From: Pseudomonas fluorescens
Lineage (GTDB): Bacteria; Pseudomonadota; Gammaproteobacteria; Pseudomonadales; Pseudomonadaceae
Assembly: GCF_902497745.1 (NCBI RefSeq)
Contig: NZ_CABVHJ010000009.1
Span: 62,001-126,000 of the forward strand
DNA: 64,000 bases
Direction of reading: 5' to 3'
In this document: positions 27,699-37,000 of the stretch, piece after piece
Numbering within the stretch: position 1 is the stretch's first letter
Layout of the letters: the number at the start of each line of letters is the position of its first letter
Notes under the pieces: model-generated
What the model was told of the DNA's origin: nothing
Databases searched by the model: none
Seen by the model: the letters and a program-made list of their open reading frames with translations, nothing else
Translations under genes and position numbers: made by a program

Positions 27699-29525
27699 TT
27701 ACGGCTGCCACTCACTCTTTTCCCCGCTCAAGCGCCGATCCAGAAAACTCGCCGCACTGATCAGCGCCAGATGTGTCAGCGCTTGCGGCGTATTGCCCAG
27801 ATGCCGCCCATGGCTGTCGAACTCCTCGGCGTACAGGCCCAGCGGATTGGCGTACCTCAGCAATTGTTCAAACTCCAGATGCGCTTTTTCCACCTGCCCG
27901 GCGCGGGCCAGGCATTCGACGTACCAGAACGAACACGCCGCAAACGCGCCTTCGGTGCCGGCCAGGCCATCGATATTGCTGTCGTCATTGCGATAGCGAT
28001 AAACCATCCCATCACGGACCAAGGTCTTTTCGATGGCTTCGAGGGTCGAGAGCCAACGCGGATCCTTGGCACTGACGAAACGCACCAGCGGCATCAACAA
28101 CATCGAGCCATCCAGCGCCGTGCCGCCCTTGTACTGGACGAAATGCCCGCGCTCCTCATTCCAGAAGTTGTTCCAGATGTCGGCGTAAATCGCTTGCCGA
28201 GTCTGGTCCCATTGCGCGAACGGTGCGGGCAGCGAACGTTTCGAGGCCAGTCGGATCGCCCGGTCCAGTGCCACCCAGCACATCAGCCGTGAGTGCAGAA
28301 AATGGTGCTGCTCACCGCGCATTTCCCAAATGCCGACATCGGTGGTCTGCCAGGTCTCACAGACTTGGTCGACCACTTCGCGCACGTGTTGCCAGCCTTC
28401 GTGAGAAATCGCATCGCCATACTTGTTGACCAGATACACCGCGTCCATCAGTTCGCCAAAGATGTCGAGCTGGATCTGGTCATACGCGCCATTGCCGATG
28501 CGCACCGGTTTTGCGCCGCCGTGGCCGGACAAATGAGCCAGTTCGGTTTCCGGCAATTCTTGCTGTCCATCGATGGCGTACAAAATATTCAACTTCATCG
28601 GCTTGCCGCAGCAATCGCTGACCCTGCCGCGCAGCCAGCCCATATAGGCATTGGCTTCGCCGACGAAACCCAGACGCATGAACGCGTACACGGTGAACGA
28701 GGCGTCGCGAATCCACGTGTAGCGGTAGTCCCAATTGCGCTCGCCGCCCGGCGTTTCCGGCAGACCGAAAGTGGCGGCGGCGAGAATGGCGCCGTGTTTG
28801 CGCGAGGTCAGCAGTTTGAGCGCGAGGGCCGAGCGGTTGACCATTTCGCGCCAGCGTCCGCGGTAAATCGACTGACCGATCCAGTCGCGCCAGAACTTCA
28901 GCGTGCGTTCCATGCACAAGTGTCCGGCGCCTTCGGCGAATCGCGGATCATCGGTCGCACCGAGCATGAACGCCGCCGTTTCATCTTGCTTGAGTGTGAA
29001 TTGCGCCACCGCCGCTTGCGCGTCGATCTGCATCGGCTGGTCCGAAGCCAGGCGCAGTGTCGGTTGGCCAGAAGCGCTGAACGTCACGTCTTGTTGATCC
29101 ATCTGTGCTCGGGTGTCGGCTCGGGCGTAATCGTGGCGCACGGCGCAGCGCATCGTGAAAGTCGCCGAGCCGCTCACTACGCGAACCCGACGCATCAGCA
29201 GCGGCAGGGCATCATCACTGTCTCCGATGGGCAGCAGATCGGTGACTTCCACCACCGCCCGCTCGCTCAGCCAGCGGGTTTGCAGGACATTGGTGTCAGG
29301 CAGGTAAATCTGCTCGCGGCGCGCGTCGGGCAAGTCCGGGGCCAGTTGGAAAATCCCCGCGTCGGGAGTATCCAGCAGCGAACAGAAAATTGACGGGCTG
29401 TCGAACTCCGGCCAGCAGAAAAAATCCACGCTGCCTCGGTCGTTGATCAGCGCCGCACTGCGCATGTCGCCGATGATGCCGTGGGCGTCGATCGGGCTTT
29501 GTCGTTCCAGGTGATGCTCAGCCAT
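27699..29525 (-). CDS. glycoside hydrolase family 15 protein (glucoamylase/trehalase-like)
   Basis: A 608-residue cytosolic protein without signal peptide. The N-terminal beta-sandwich starts IGDMRSAALINDRGSVDFFCWPEFDSPSIF, as in bacterial GH15. The (alpha/alpha)6 catalytic part has NWDYRYTWIRDASFTVYAF and later EEFDSHGRHLGNTPQALTHLA, the typical end of the family. GH15 members include glucoamylase, trehalase and glucodextranase, so the substrate is uncertain. Its start overlaps the end of the upstream SDR gene by eight bases, so the pair is co-translated. Confidence 0.9.
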   Translation of the reverse strand: MAEHHLERQSPIDAHGIIGDMRSAALINDRGSVDFFCWPEFDSPSIFCSLLDTPDAGIFQLAPDLPDARREQIYLPDTNVLQTRWLSERAVVEVTDLLPIGDSDDALPLLMRRVRVVSGSATFTMRCAVRHDYARADTRAQMDQQDVTFSASGQPTLRLASDQPMQIDAQAAVAQFTLKQDETAAFMLGATDDPRFAEGAGHLCMERTLKFWRDWIGQSIYRGRWREMVNRSALALKLLTSRKHGAILAAATFGLPETPGGERNWDYRYTWIRDASFTVYAFMRLGFVGEANAYMGWLRGRVSDCCGKPMKLNILYAIDGQQELPETELAHLSGHGGAKPVRIGNGAYDQIQLDIFGELMDAVYLVNKYGDAISHEGWQHVREVVDQVCETWQTTDVGIWEMRGEQHHFLHSRLMCWVALDRAIRLASKRSLPAPFAQWDQTRQAIYADIWNNFWNEERGHFVQYKGGTALDGSMLLMPLVRFVSAKDPRWLSTLEAIEKTLVRDGMVYRYRNDDSNIDGLAGTEGAFAACSFWYVECLARAGQVEKAHLEFEQLLRYANPLGLYAEEFDSHGRHLGNTPQALTHLALISAASFLDRRLSGEKSEWQP

Positions 29526-30318
29526 TGCCGCGAAACTCCGGATAGAGGCTCATGCCGCCGTCGATAAACAGGGTGGTGCCGACGATGTAATCGGAGGCGT
29601 CCGATGCGAGAAAGACCACCGCGTTGGCGACGTCCTCAGCATCGCCGATGCGCCCGTAGGGAATCAGTTCGAGGAGCTTTTCAGCGGCCGCGCCTTCGGT
29701 GGCGTCTTGATTGATCGCCGTGCGAATCGCCCCCGGCGCGATACCGTTGATGCGGATGCGTTGGTGGCTGACTTCCTGCGCGAGCGTCTGCATCAACTGA
29801 TCGACGCCACCCTTGGATGCGGCGTAATTGACGTGCCCTGCCCAGGGGATGCGCTGGTGCACCGAACTCATGTGGATGATCTTGCCGGCCGCGCGGGACA
29901 CGTCCTCGCGAATGCCCTGGCGATTGAAGATCCGCAGGGCGGCGCGGGCGCAGAGAAACTGGCCGGTGAGGTTGACGCCGATCACCGCGTTCCAGTCGTC
30001 CACGGTCATGTCCACGGCGGCCGCGTCTTTTTGCATACCCGAGTTGGCCACAAGAATATCCAGCGAGCCGAAGGCGTCGAGGGTTTCGGCGAACAGTCGT
30101 TCAACTTCGTCTTCCTTTGACACGTCGGCGCCGATGGCCAGCGCCTGACCGCCCTCGGCAATGATCTGCCGGGCCAGTGCTTCGGCCGGTTCGGCCTGGC
30201 GGTTGTAGTTGATGACCACCGCCGCGCCGGCTGCGGCCAGGGCTTTGGCGGCCGCGTGACCGATGCCGGAGCTGGCGCCGGTGATCAGGGCTACTTGTCC
30301 GGTGAGGGAGATGTGCAT
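29518..30318 (-). CDS. short-chain dehydrogenase, glucose-1-dehydrogenase-like
   Basis: A classical SDR of 266 residues: cofactor motif TGASSGIGHAAA, NAG equivalent VANSGM, catalytic Ser in HMSSVHQRIPW, YAASK, and the C-terminal YIVGTTLFIDGGMSLYPEFRGNG typical of glucose 1-dehydrogenase-like members. The start was set at the ATG at 30318, because the extended frame runs through REP DNA. It forms a two-gene operon with the GH15 gene, which suggests a shared sugar pathway, perhaps glucose release followed by oxidation (inference). Confidence 0.88.
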   Translation of the reverse strand: MHISLTGQVALITGASSGIGHAAAKALAAAGAAVVINYNRQAEPAEALARQIIAEGGQALAIGADVSKEDEVERLFAETLDAFGSLDILVANSGMQKDAAAVDMTVDDWNAVIGVNLTGQFLCARAALRIFNRQGIREDVSRAAGKIIHMSSVHQRIPWAGHVNYAASKGGVDQLMQTLAQEVSHQRIRINGIAPGAIRTAINQDATEGAAAEKLLELIPYGRIGDAEDVANAVVFLASDASDYIVGTTLFIDGGMSLYPEFRGNG

Positions 30319-30406
30319 GCAATGGCGCGCCTTGAGTGGGGGCTTATTTAGCTGACCGGCGGCTGACGCTGAGAGTTCATTCGGGGGATGCGGTGATTGC
30401 GTTGGC

Positions 30407-30486
30407 CCCTTCGCGAGCAAGCTCGCTCCCACACTGGATCTGCGGCGTACACAAATCCTGTGGGAGCGAGCCTGCTCGCGAAAGGG
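30407..30486. repeat. REP doublet (REPIN-like)
   Basis: Inverted REP copies between the divergent SDR and MFS genes: CTTCGCGAGCAAGCTCGCTC and its inverted partner ending in CTGCTCGCGAAAGG. Confidence 0.85.
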
Positions 30487-30568
30487 CCTTCACATTCCAC
30501 CAACAATTCCCCGCTTCCACGCCATCCGACCCTATGGCAACTTGGCGGCCCTTGATGAGGCTGCACCC

Positions 30569-31741
30569 ATGGCAAACCCCTACCGCGAATTGTTCAACGC
30601 TCCCGGCGCACGAAATTTTGTGCTGGCCGGGATGATCGCGCGCATGCCGATCTCCATGACCGGTATCGGTGTGATCACCATGCTCTCGCAGTTGAAGGGC
30701 GGCTATGCCTTGGCCGGTGCGGTGGCGGCGACGTTCGCACTGGCAACGGCGTTTTGCGCGCCACAGGTGTCGCGGCTGGTTGACCGTTATGGCCAGCGAA
30801 GAATCCTCCCGGTATCGGCGTTGATCGGCGGCGGGGCGCTGTTGATGCTGCTGCTCTGCACGCGTTTGCAGGCGCCGACCTGGACGTTGTTTGTTTTCGC
30901 CGCGCTGGCCGGTTGCATGCCGAGCATGTCGGCGATGGTGCGGGCGCGCTGGACGGAAATCTATCGCGGCCAGCCGCAACTACAGACTGCTTATGCGCTG
31001 GAGTCGGTGCTGGATGAAGTCTGCTTTATCGTCGGTCCGCCGCTGTCGGTGGGGTTGTGTGTGGCGGTATTCCCCGAGGCCGGGCCGCTGGCGGCTTTGT
31101 TGGCGCTGGCGATTGGTGTGACGGCGTTCGTCGCCCAGCGCAGCACCGAACCCGCGGTGCATCCGCATGAGTCGCATCATCAGGGTTCGATCATTCGTTC
31201 GACCGATATTCAGTTACTGCTGGCGCTGATGATTGCCATGGGCATCATCGTCGGGGTGATCGATGTGGTCAGCGTTGCTTTTGCCCAGCAGCAGGGACAA
31301 CCTGCCGCCGCCAGTATCGTCTTGTCGGTGTATGCCATCGGTTCGTGCCTGGCCGGGATCGCTTTCGGGGCGATGCGTTCGAAATTGCCATTGCCACGGT
31401 TGTTCTTGTACGGCGGGGTCGCGACGGCGGTGACGACGCTACCGCTGTTGCTGGCGAATAATATTCTGGGCTTGTCGCTGGCGGTGTTTATCGCCGGGTT
31501 GTTCTTCGCGCCGACGCTGATTGTGGCGATGGCGTTGATTGAACGCATTGTGCCACCGGCCAAACTCACCGAAGGCCTGACCTGGCTGGTGACCGGTTTG
31601 AGTATCGGTGTGGCCGTTGGGGCCGCCGGCTCCGGTTGGCTGGTGGACGCCTTCGGCGCTCGCAGCGGCTTCTGGCTGGCGATCGCGGCGGGGGCGGTGG
31701 TGCTGGGTTCGGCGGTACAGAGTTACCGCCACCTGAAATGA
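30569..31741 (+). CDS. MFS transporter
   Basis: An integral membrane protein of 390 residues with about 12 hydrophobic segments. The loop SRLVDRYGQRRILPV after the second helix is the usual MFS motif A region, and there is a short hydrophilic centre (EPAVHPHESHHQGSIIR). The ATG at 30569 fits; an upstream TTG at 30542 would add nine residues. The substrate is unknown. It converges with the iron-regulated cupin gene, but a REP doublet and its own orientation separate it from the siderophore genes. Confidence 0.8.
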   Translation: MANPYRELFNAPGARNFVLAGMIARMPISMTGIGVITMLSQLKGGYALAGAVAATFALATAFCAPQVSRLVDRYGQRRILPVSALIGGGALLMLLLCTRLQAPTWTLFVFAALAGCMPSMSAMVRARWTEIYRGQPQLQTAYALESVLDEVCFIVGPPLSVGLCVAVFPEAGPLAALLALAIGVTAFVAQRSTEPAVHPHESHHQGSIIRSTDIQLLLALMIAMGIIVGVIDVVSVAFAQQQGQPAAASIVLSVYAIGSCLAGIAFGAMRSKLPLPRLFLYGGVATAVTTLPLLLANNILGLSLAVFIAGLFFAPTLIVAMALIERIVPPAKLTEGLTWLVTGLSIGVAVGAAGSGWLVDAFGARSGFWLAIAAGAVVLGSAVQSYRHLK

Positions 31742-31749
31742 GATTGTTA

Positions 31750-31841
31750 TTGTGGGAGCGAGCCTGCTCGCGAAAGCGGTGTGTCAGGCAACATTCAGAT
31801 TGAATGTGAAATGGCTTTCGCGAGCAGGCTCGCTCCCACAG
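31750..31841. repeat. REP doublet between convergent genes
   Basis: Inverted copies of TGTGGGAGCGAGCCTGCTCG fill the gap between the MFS gene and the cupin gene; both genes end at its edges. Confidence 0.88.
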
Positions 31842-31852
31842 GATTTGCAGTG

Positions 31853-32986
31853 TTACCAACCCCGTCCCGAATTCACCCAGAAGTTCACCGACAATGAGGT
31901 CGATACCGACTCCACCTGATGGAACCAGCCCTCCGGCAAAAACAGCAAATCCCCAGCCTCCAGCGTCACGCGCAGGAATGTCACTGCACGCGCCGCCGGG
32001 AAACGCTCGTAGTCCGGCGCATCCGGGTTGAAATCGCAACCGTCCAGCCCACCGTCCGGCGCCGTCGACCAAGTGCCTAGTGCTTCCCGGTGATGCGGGG
32101 CGGCGAGGGTGAATTTTTTCTGCCCCCAGACCTGGGCGAACAAATTATCAGTGTCATCGCGGTGCAATGGCGTCAACGTACCCTTCGGCCCGATCCAGAT
32201 TCGCGGCGGTATGAACAGTGAGCCATCGAAGTAGGCTGGGTACTGGATCTGTTGCATCAGCGCGGCCGGCAGGATGTTGTTGCCCATGTAGGCCGGCGGT
32301 TCACCGTCCGCACCTTTGACCGCCGGGCTGTCGAGCGAGGCGATGAAGTCGGCCATCGATGTCGAGCGGAAATCCCGTTCGGTGGAAAAGCTTTTCTTCA
32401 CGTAATCACCGTGGCGGGTGATGCCTTGCAGCTCGGCGAAATGCACCAGTGATGCTTCGCGGCTGAGCTTGAACAATGGCCAGTCGTGCAGCGCATCACT
32501 GATGACCACTGGAATACCGTTCGGCAAATAATGCTGTTCGAACTCGGCCACTGACAACTCGCTGCGAGGGCGACGCTCGACAGTGAGCTGGGTCGGCAGA
32601 GCACGGGTCAGTTGTTCGCTGAAACGGGGCGGCGTCGGGTAGCGCTTGTTCATGTCGACCTTTTCCACCACCGCGCCTCCGTGGCGGGCATGGTCGATGA
32701 TTTGCGGCAGCAGTGTCGCCAGGCCCATGTTGCCGCCGATCTTCAAGCGACCGCTGGCAAACAGCTCTTCGACGTTGGCCGTGCCATGCATGATCCCGAC
32801 AAAGTCCTGTTGCGCAACTTCGATGGTCACGTCCGGGCTGGCGTGGTGGCCGGCCTCGGTGCGGCTGCTGGTCTTGACCTCGGACCAGTAAGCCTGCTGC
32901 GGGCCGAAAACGAATTGGAAAACCCCTTCGATACCGACGGCGCCGGCATTGGCGAACAGTTTGCCCAGGATGCTCTGCAGGTCCAC
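31853..32986 (-). CDS. SCP2 sterol-carrier-like domain fused to a JmjC/cupin_8 oxygenase
   Basis: A protein of 377 residues. Residues about 1-105 look like an SCP2 lipid-binding domain (VTIEVAQQDFVGIMHGTANVEEL, GRLKIGGNMGLATLL). Residues about 135-377 are a cupin_8/JmjC Fe(II)/2-oxoglutarate dioxygenase with the metal triad His275-x-Asp277 (TPLHRDDTDN) and His356 (PEGWFHQV) and the ending STSLSVNFW. The start is GTG with TGAGGA upstream. A perfect PvdS box lies 37 bp upstream, so it should be induced with the siderophore genes. It probably hydroxylates a peptide-bound or free residue, or a lipid-bound intermediate; the substrate is unknown and this is inference. Confidence 0.8.
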   Translation of the reverse strand: MDLQSILGKLFANAGAVGIEGVFQFVFGPQQAYWSEVKTSSRTEAGHHASPDVTIEVAQQDFVGIMHGTANVEELFASGRLKIGGNMGLATLLPQIIDHARHGGAVVEKVDMNKRYPTPPRFSEQLTRALPTQLTVERRPRSELSVAEFEQHYLPNGIPVVISDALHDWPLFKLSREASLVHFAELQGITRHGDYVKKSFSTERDFRSTSMADFIASLDSPAVKGADGEPPAYMGNNILPAALMQQIQYPAYFDGSLFIPPRIWIGPKGTLTPLHRDDTDNLFAQVWGQKKFTLAAPHHREALGTWSTAPDGGLDGCDFNPDAPDYERFPAARAVTFLRVTLEAGDLLFLPEGWFHQVESVSTSLSVNFWVNSGRGW

Positions 32987-33023
32987 GGCGAATCCTCATT
33001 ATTGATTTTGGTCTGAACAGTTA

Positions 33024-33047
33024 ACGAGCGCCCGGGTCGGGGATTTA
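33024..33047 (-). promoter_or_regulatory. PvdS iron-starvation box for the cupin gene
   Basis: On the minus strand it reads CTAAATCCC... with TAAAT-N16-CGT exactly, and CGTT at the -10 side. This is the consensus recognised by the ECF sigma factor PvdS. The -10 element ends 37 bp before the GTG start of the cupin gene. Confidence 0.85.
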
Positions 33048-33059
33048 GCCAGCGCCGAC

Positions 33060-33083
33060 TAATTTGCCCGGGCAGTCATCCGT
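33060..33083 (+). promoter_or_regulatory. PvdS iron-starvation box for the thioesterase gene
   Basis: CTAATTTGCCC...CGTTT gives TAATT-N16-CGT, one mismatch from the consensus. It is back-to-back with the minus-strand box, with 12 bp between their -35 elements, and its -10 also ends 37 bp before the start codon it serves. Confidence 0.75.
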
Positions 33084-33119
33084 TTCTCTCTACAGATGAA
33101 TTTTTTTGAGGAAAGTGTG

Positions 33120-33854
33120 GTGACCCAGCTGACTCTGCTGTGCCTGCCGTATTCCGGTGCCAGTGCGATGGTCTATAGCCGCTGGCGGCCGAAGTTGCCG
33201 CAATGGCTGCAACTCAAACCGGTCGAGTTGCCGGGACGCGGCGCGCGCTTTGATGAGCCGCTGCAGACCGACATGCGCGCTCTGGCGATGCAGTTGGCCA
33301 AGGAACTGCGCCCGACCCTCAAAACCCCGTATGCGCTGTTCGGTCATAGCCTCGGCGCATTATTGGCGTGCGAAATGGCCCACGCCCTGCGTGCGCTGGG
33401 TTGCCCGGAGCCGGTGGCACTGTTTGCCTCTGGCACCGCAGCGCCGACGATGCGCCTCGATTACGATCGCGGCTTTGCCGATCCCAAGACTGATGCCGAG
33501 TTGATCGATCAGTTGCGCACACTCAATGGCACTAGCGAGGAAGTGCTGGCCAATGCCGAATTGATGAGCCTGACCCTGCCGATCCTGCGCGCCGATTTTC
33601 TGTTGTGCGGCAAGTTCGAGCCGCTGCAGCGACCACTGCTCAATTGCCCGGTGCATGTGCTTGGCGGCAAGGCCGACCGCGCCACCACCGAACAGTTGAT
33701 CGGCTGGAGCAAGGAAACCCGTGGCAGCTTTTCGGTGGACATGCTGGCCGGCGGGCACTTTTTCATCCATGAGCATGAGGCGAAAGTGCTCAAGGTGATC
33801 AAGGATCAGCTCGAAGTTCATCACCGCCGCCACGCCATGGTCGCCACCGCCTGA
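33120..33854 (+). CDS. type II (editing) thioesterase of the siderophore NRPS, PvdG-like
   Basis: An alpha/beta hydrolase of 244 residues. LLCLPYSGASAMVYSRW and ELPGRGARFDEP are typical of type II thioesterases. The triad is Ser77 (FGHSLGA), Asp186 (GGKADRAT) and His213 (AGGHFFIHEH). Such enzymes clear wrongly loaded carrier proteins. The GTG at 33120 was chosen (GAGGA eight bases upstream); ATG at 33096 and GTG at 33117 are in frame. It has its own PvdS box and precedes the synthetase genes in the same direction. Because the last synthetase has no TE, this enzyme could also be the releasing one (inference). Confidence 0.88.
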   Translation: MTQLTLLCLPYSGASAMVYSRWRPKLPQWLQLKPVELPGRGARFDEPLQTDMRALAMQLAKELRPTLKTPYALFGHSLGALLACEMAHALRALGCPEPVALFASGTAAPTMRLDYDRGFADPKTDAELIDQLRTLNGTSEEVLANAELMSLTLPILRADFLLCGKFEPLQRPLLNCPVHVLGGKADRATTEQLIGWSKETRGSFSVDMLAGGHFFIHEHEAKVLKVIKDQLEVHHRRHAMVATA

Positions 33855-33867
33855 GCACCGCATAGCC

Positions 33868-33895
33868 TGTGGGAGCGAGCCTGCTCGCTCCCGCC
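33868..33895. repeat. single REP element
   Basis: TGTGGGAGCGAGCCTGCTCG followed by CTCCCGCC forms one REP hairpin between the thioesterase gene and the NRPS promoter. Confidence 0.8.
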
Positions 33896-33958
33896 TTTGA
33901 TTTGTGGTGCCCGAAAAATCCCCGCTCTGCCTCCCGCCTGACAGTTGTTCTCAATCGC

Positions 33959-33981
33959 TAATTTTTCCGTGGTGCATTCGT
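33959..33981 (+). promoter_or_regulatory. PvdS-like box upstream of the NRPS operon
   Basis: CTAATTTTTCC...CGTTTT gives TAATT-N15-CGT (or CTAAT-N16-CGT), an imperfect match in sequence and spacing to the two boxes at 33.03-33.08 kb. Its -10 ends 55 bp before the first NRPS start codon. Confidence 0.55.
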
Positions 33982-34036
33982 TTTATAGGGATGACGTGCC
34001 TTTGTGCTTCCTGCCTACTGATCCGGATGCTAAGAA

Positions 34037-37000
34037 ATGAATGCTGAAGACTCCCTGAAACTTGCTCGCCGGTTTATCGGGCTGCCCCTGGAAAAGCGCC
34101 AGATGTTCCTCGCGGCCTTGCAGAAGGAAGGGGTGGATTTTTCCCGGTTTCCGATTCCCGTTGGCGTCGAGGCCGAGGATCGTCAGGCGCTGTCCTATGC
34201 CCAGCAACGCATGTGGTTTCTCTGGCATCTGGATCCGCAAAGCGGTGCTTACAACTTGCCGGCGGCGGTGCGTCTGACCGGGCGCCTGAATCAGCCGGCG
34301 CTGGAGCAGGCGTTCGCCAGCCTGATCGAACGCCACGAAACCCTGCGCACGGTGTTCCAGCAACAACCCGATGACAGCTTGCTGCAAGTGCCGCTGCAAC
34401 AACCGCTGGATATTCAGCGCATCGACCTCAGTGCTTTGCCGGCGGCCGAGCGCGAAGCACGTGTCGCGGCTGCGGCCGAAGAGCAATCGCTGCTGCCGTT
34501 CGATCTGGCCCACGGCCCGCTGTTGCGCGTGCGCCTGCTGCAACTGGCCGAACAGGAACACGTGCTGCTGTTGACCCTGCATCACATCGTTTCCGATGGC
34601 TGGTCGATGAACGTGTTGATCGACGAGTTCTGCCGTTTCTACGACGCCCATGATCAGGGGCGGGTCGCTGAACTGCTGGCGATGACTGTGCAGTACAGCG
34701 ATTACGCGCTGTGGCAACGGCGTTGGCTGGAGGCTGGCGAGCAACAGCGTCAACTCGATTACTGGCTGGCGCAAATGGGCGATGAGCACCCGGTGCTGGA
34801 GTTGCCGGTCGATCGTCCGCGCCCGGTCATACCGAGCAATCGCGGGCGTCGCCACGAGCACGTGGTGGACGCGGCGCTGGTCGAGCAACTGCGCGGTGTG
34901 GCGCGCCAGCACGGCGTCACGCTGTTCATGCTGCTGCTGGGCACCTTCAATATTCTGCTGCACCGGTACACCGGTCAGAACGATCTGCGCGTCGGCGTGC
35001 CGATTGCCAACCGTAACCGCCGTGAGATCGAAGGCCTGATCGGTTTCTTCGTCAACACCCAGGTGCTGCGTGTACAGCTCGACGGTCAGACCGCATTCGC
35101 TGATCTGCTCAGTGCGCTCAAGGAAACCGCGCTTGGTGCTCAGGCGCATCAGGATCTGCCGTTCGAACGGCTGGTCGAGGCGCTGAAACTGGAGCGCAGC
35201 CTGAGTTACAACCCGCTGTTCCAGGTGATGTACAACCATCAGCCGGAAGTGGCCGACGTCACCACCCTCAAGGTTGGCAGTGGTCTGGAACTGGGCGTGA
35301 TCGAATGGGAAAGTCGCAGCACCCAGTTCGACCTGAGCCTGGACACCTATGAAAAGGGCGGCCAGTTGCACGCCGCGTTCACCTATGCCAGCGACCTGTT
35401 CGACGGCGCAACCATCGAACGCATGGCGCAGCACTGGACGCATCTGCTGCACAGCATCGTCAACAATCCACAGCAACGGGTCGGCGAGATCGCTTTGCTG
35501 CAGGCGCAGGAGCTTGAGCAGCTGACGCAGGACTGGGGGCGTCACGACGCGACCTGGCCGAGCGAACGCCCGGTGCATGAGCTGTTTGAAGTGCAGACGG
35601 CGCAATCGCCGGATGCCATCGCGCTGATTTTCGACGGTCAGTCACTGACCTACGCTCAGCTCAATGCACGCGCCAATCGTCTGGCCCGCACATTGCTGGC
35701 GCAGGGCGTGGGCCCGGAAGTGCTGGTCGGCGTCGCGGTTGATCGGGGGCTGGAACTGATCGTTGCCCTACTTGCAGTGCTCAAGGCTGGCGGTGCCTAT
35801 GTGCCGCTGGATCCGCAATACCCGCGTGACCGTTTGCTGTGCATGATCGAGGACAGTGGCAGTCGCTTGCTGCTGACCCAGAGCCATTTGCTTGAACGTC
35901 TGCCGGTGCCGCAAAACGTGCGCAGCCTGTGCCTGGATCAGGCCGAGGTTTGGCAGCACACGGACGAAAGCAATCCGCAGCGCGTGGTGTGGGCGGATAA
36001 CCTTGCCTATGTGATGTTCACCTCCGGTTCCACCGGCCGCCCCAAAGGTGTCGGCATCAGCCACGGCGCGCTGAGCAAACACGCCTTTGCCTCGCAGCAT
36101 TACTACGACTTGAGCGCCGCCGATTGCGCGCTGCAATTTGCCACGTTCAACTTCGATGCCTTTGGCGAGCAACTGTTCGGCCCACTGACCTGCGGCGCCT
36201 CGGTGCTGTTGCGCGGCAACGAGGTGTGGGACAGCGAAACCCTGTACCGCAACATCGTCGAATACGGCATCACGGTGATGGACTTGACCACCGCCTACTG
36301 GAACATGATCGCCAAGGAATTCGCCGCCGCCGGCCAACGTGATTACGCCGCGCTGCGTCAGGTGCACAGCGGTGGTGAAGCGATGCCGCCAGAAGGCGTG
36401 CAGGCCTGGCGACTGGCCGGGCTTGAGCACGTCAAACTGCTCAACACTTATGGCCCCACCGAAGCCACGGTCACGGCCACTACGCTCGATTGCAGCGATT
36501 ACGTGTTCGGTCGTCAGCCGTTACCGCTGACCCTGCCCATCGGTCAGCCGTTGCCGGGACGTCATGCTTATCTGCTCGATGCCGATGGCCAACCGACGCC
36601 GATTGGCGTGGTCGGTGAGTTGCTGATCGGCGGCGAGCTGCTGGCGCGCGGATACTTCCAGCGTGCGGATTTGACCGCTGAACGTTTTATCCCTGATCCG
36701 TTTTCCACGGCGGGTGCGCGTCTTTACCGCACCGGCGACCTTGCGCGGTTCAATGCCCAAGGCCAGATCGAATACGTCGGTCGCGTGGATCATCAAGTAA
36801 AAATCCGTGGCTTCCGTATCGAGTTGGGCGAAGTCGAAGCGCGCCTGCTCGAACTCGAAGCAGTCAAAGAGGCCGTGGTGCTGGCGGTGCAGGGCGGCAG
36901 CAGTCTGCAATTGGTGGCCTATGTGGTGCCGACAGATGCCTCAGTGGTGGCAGCGTCGACCGAAGCCCAGGGCGCGGCACGCGAAACAATCAAGGCGCAG

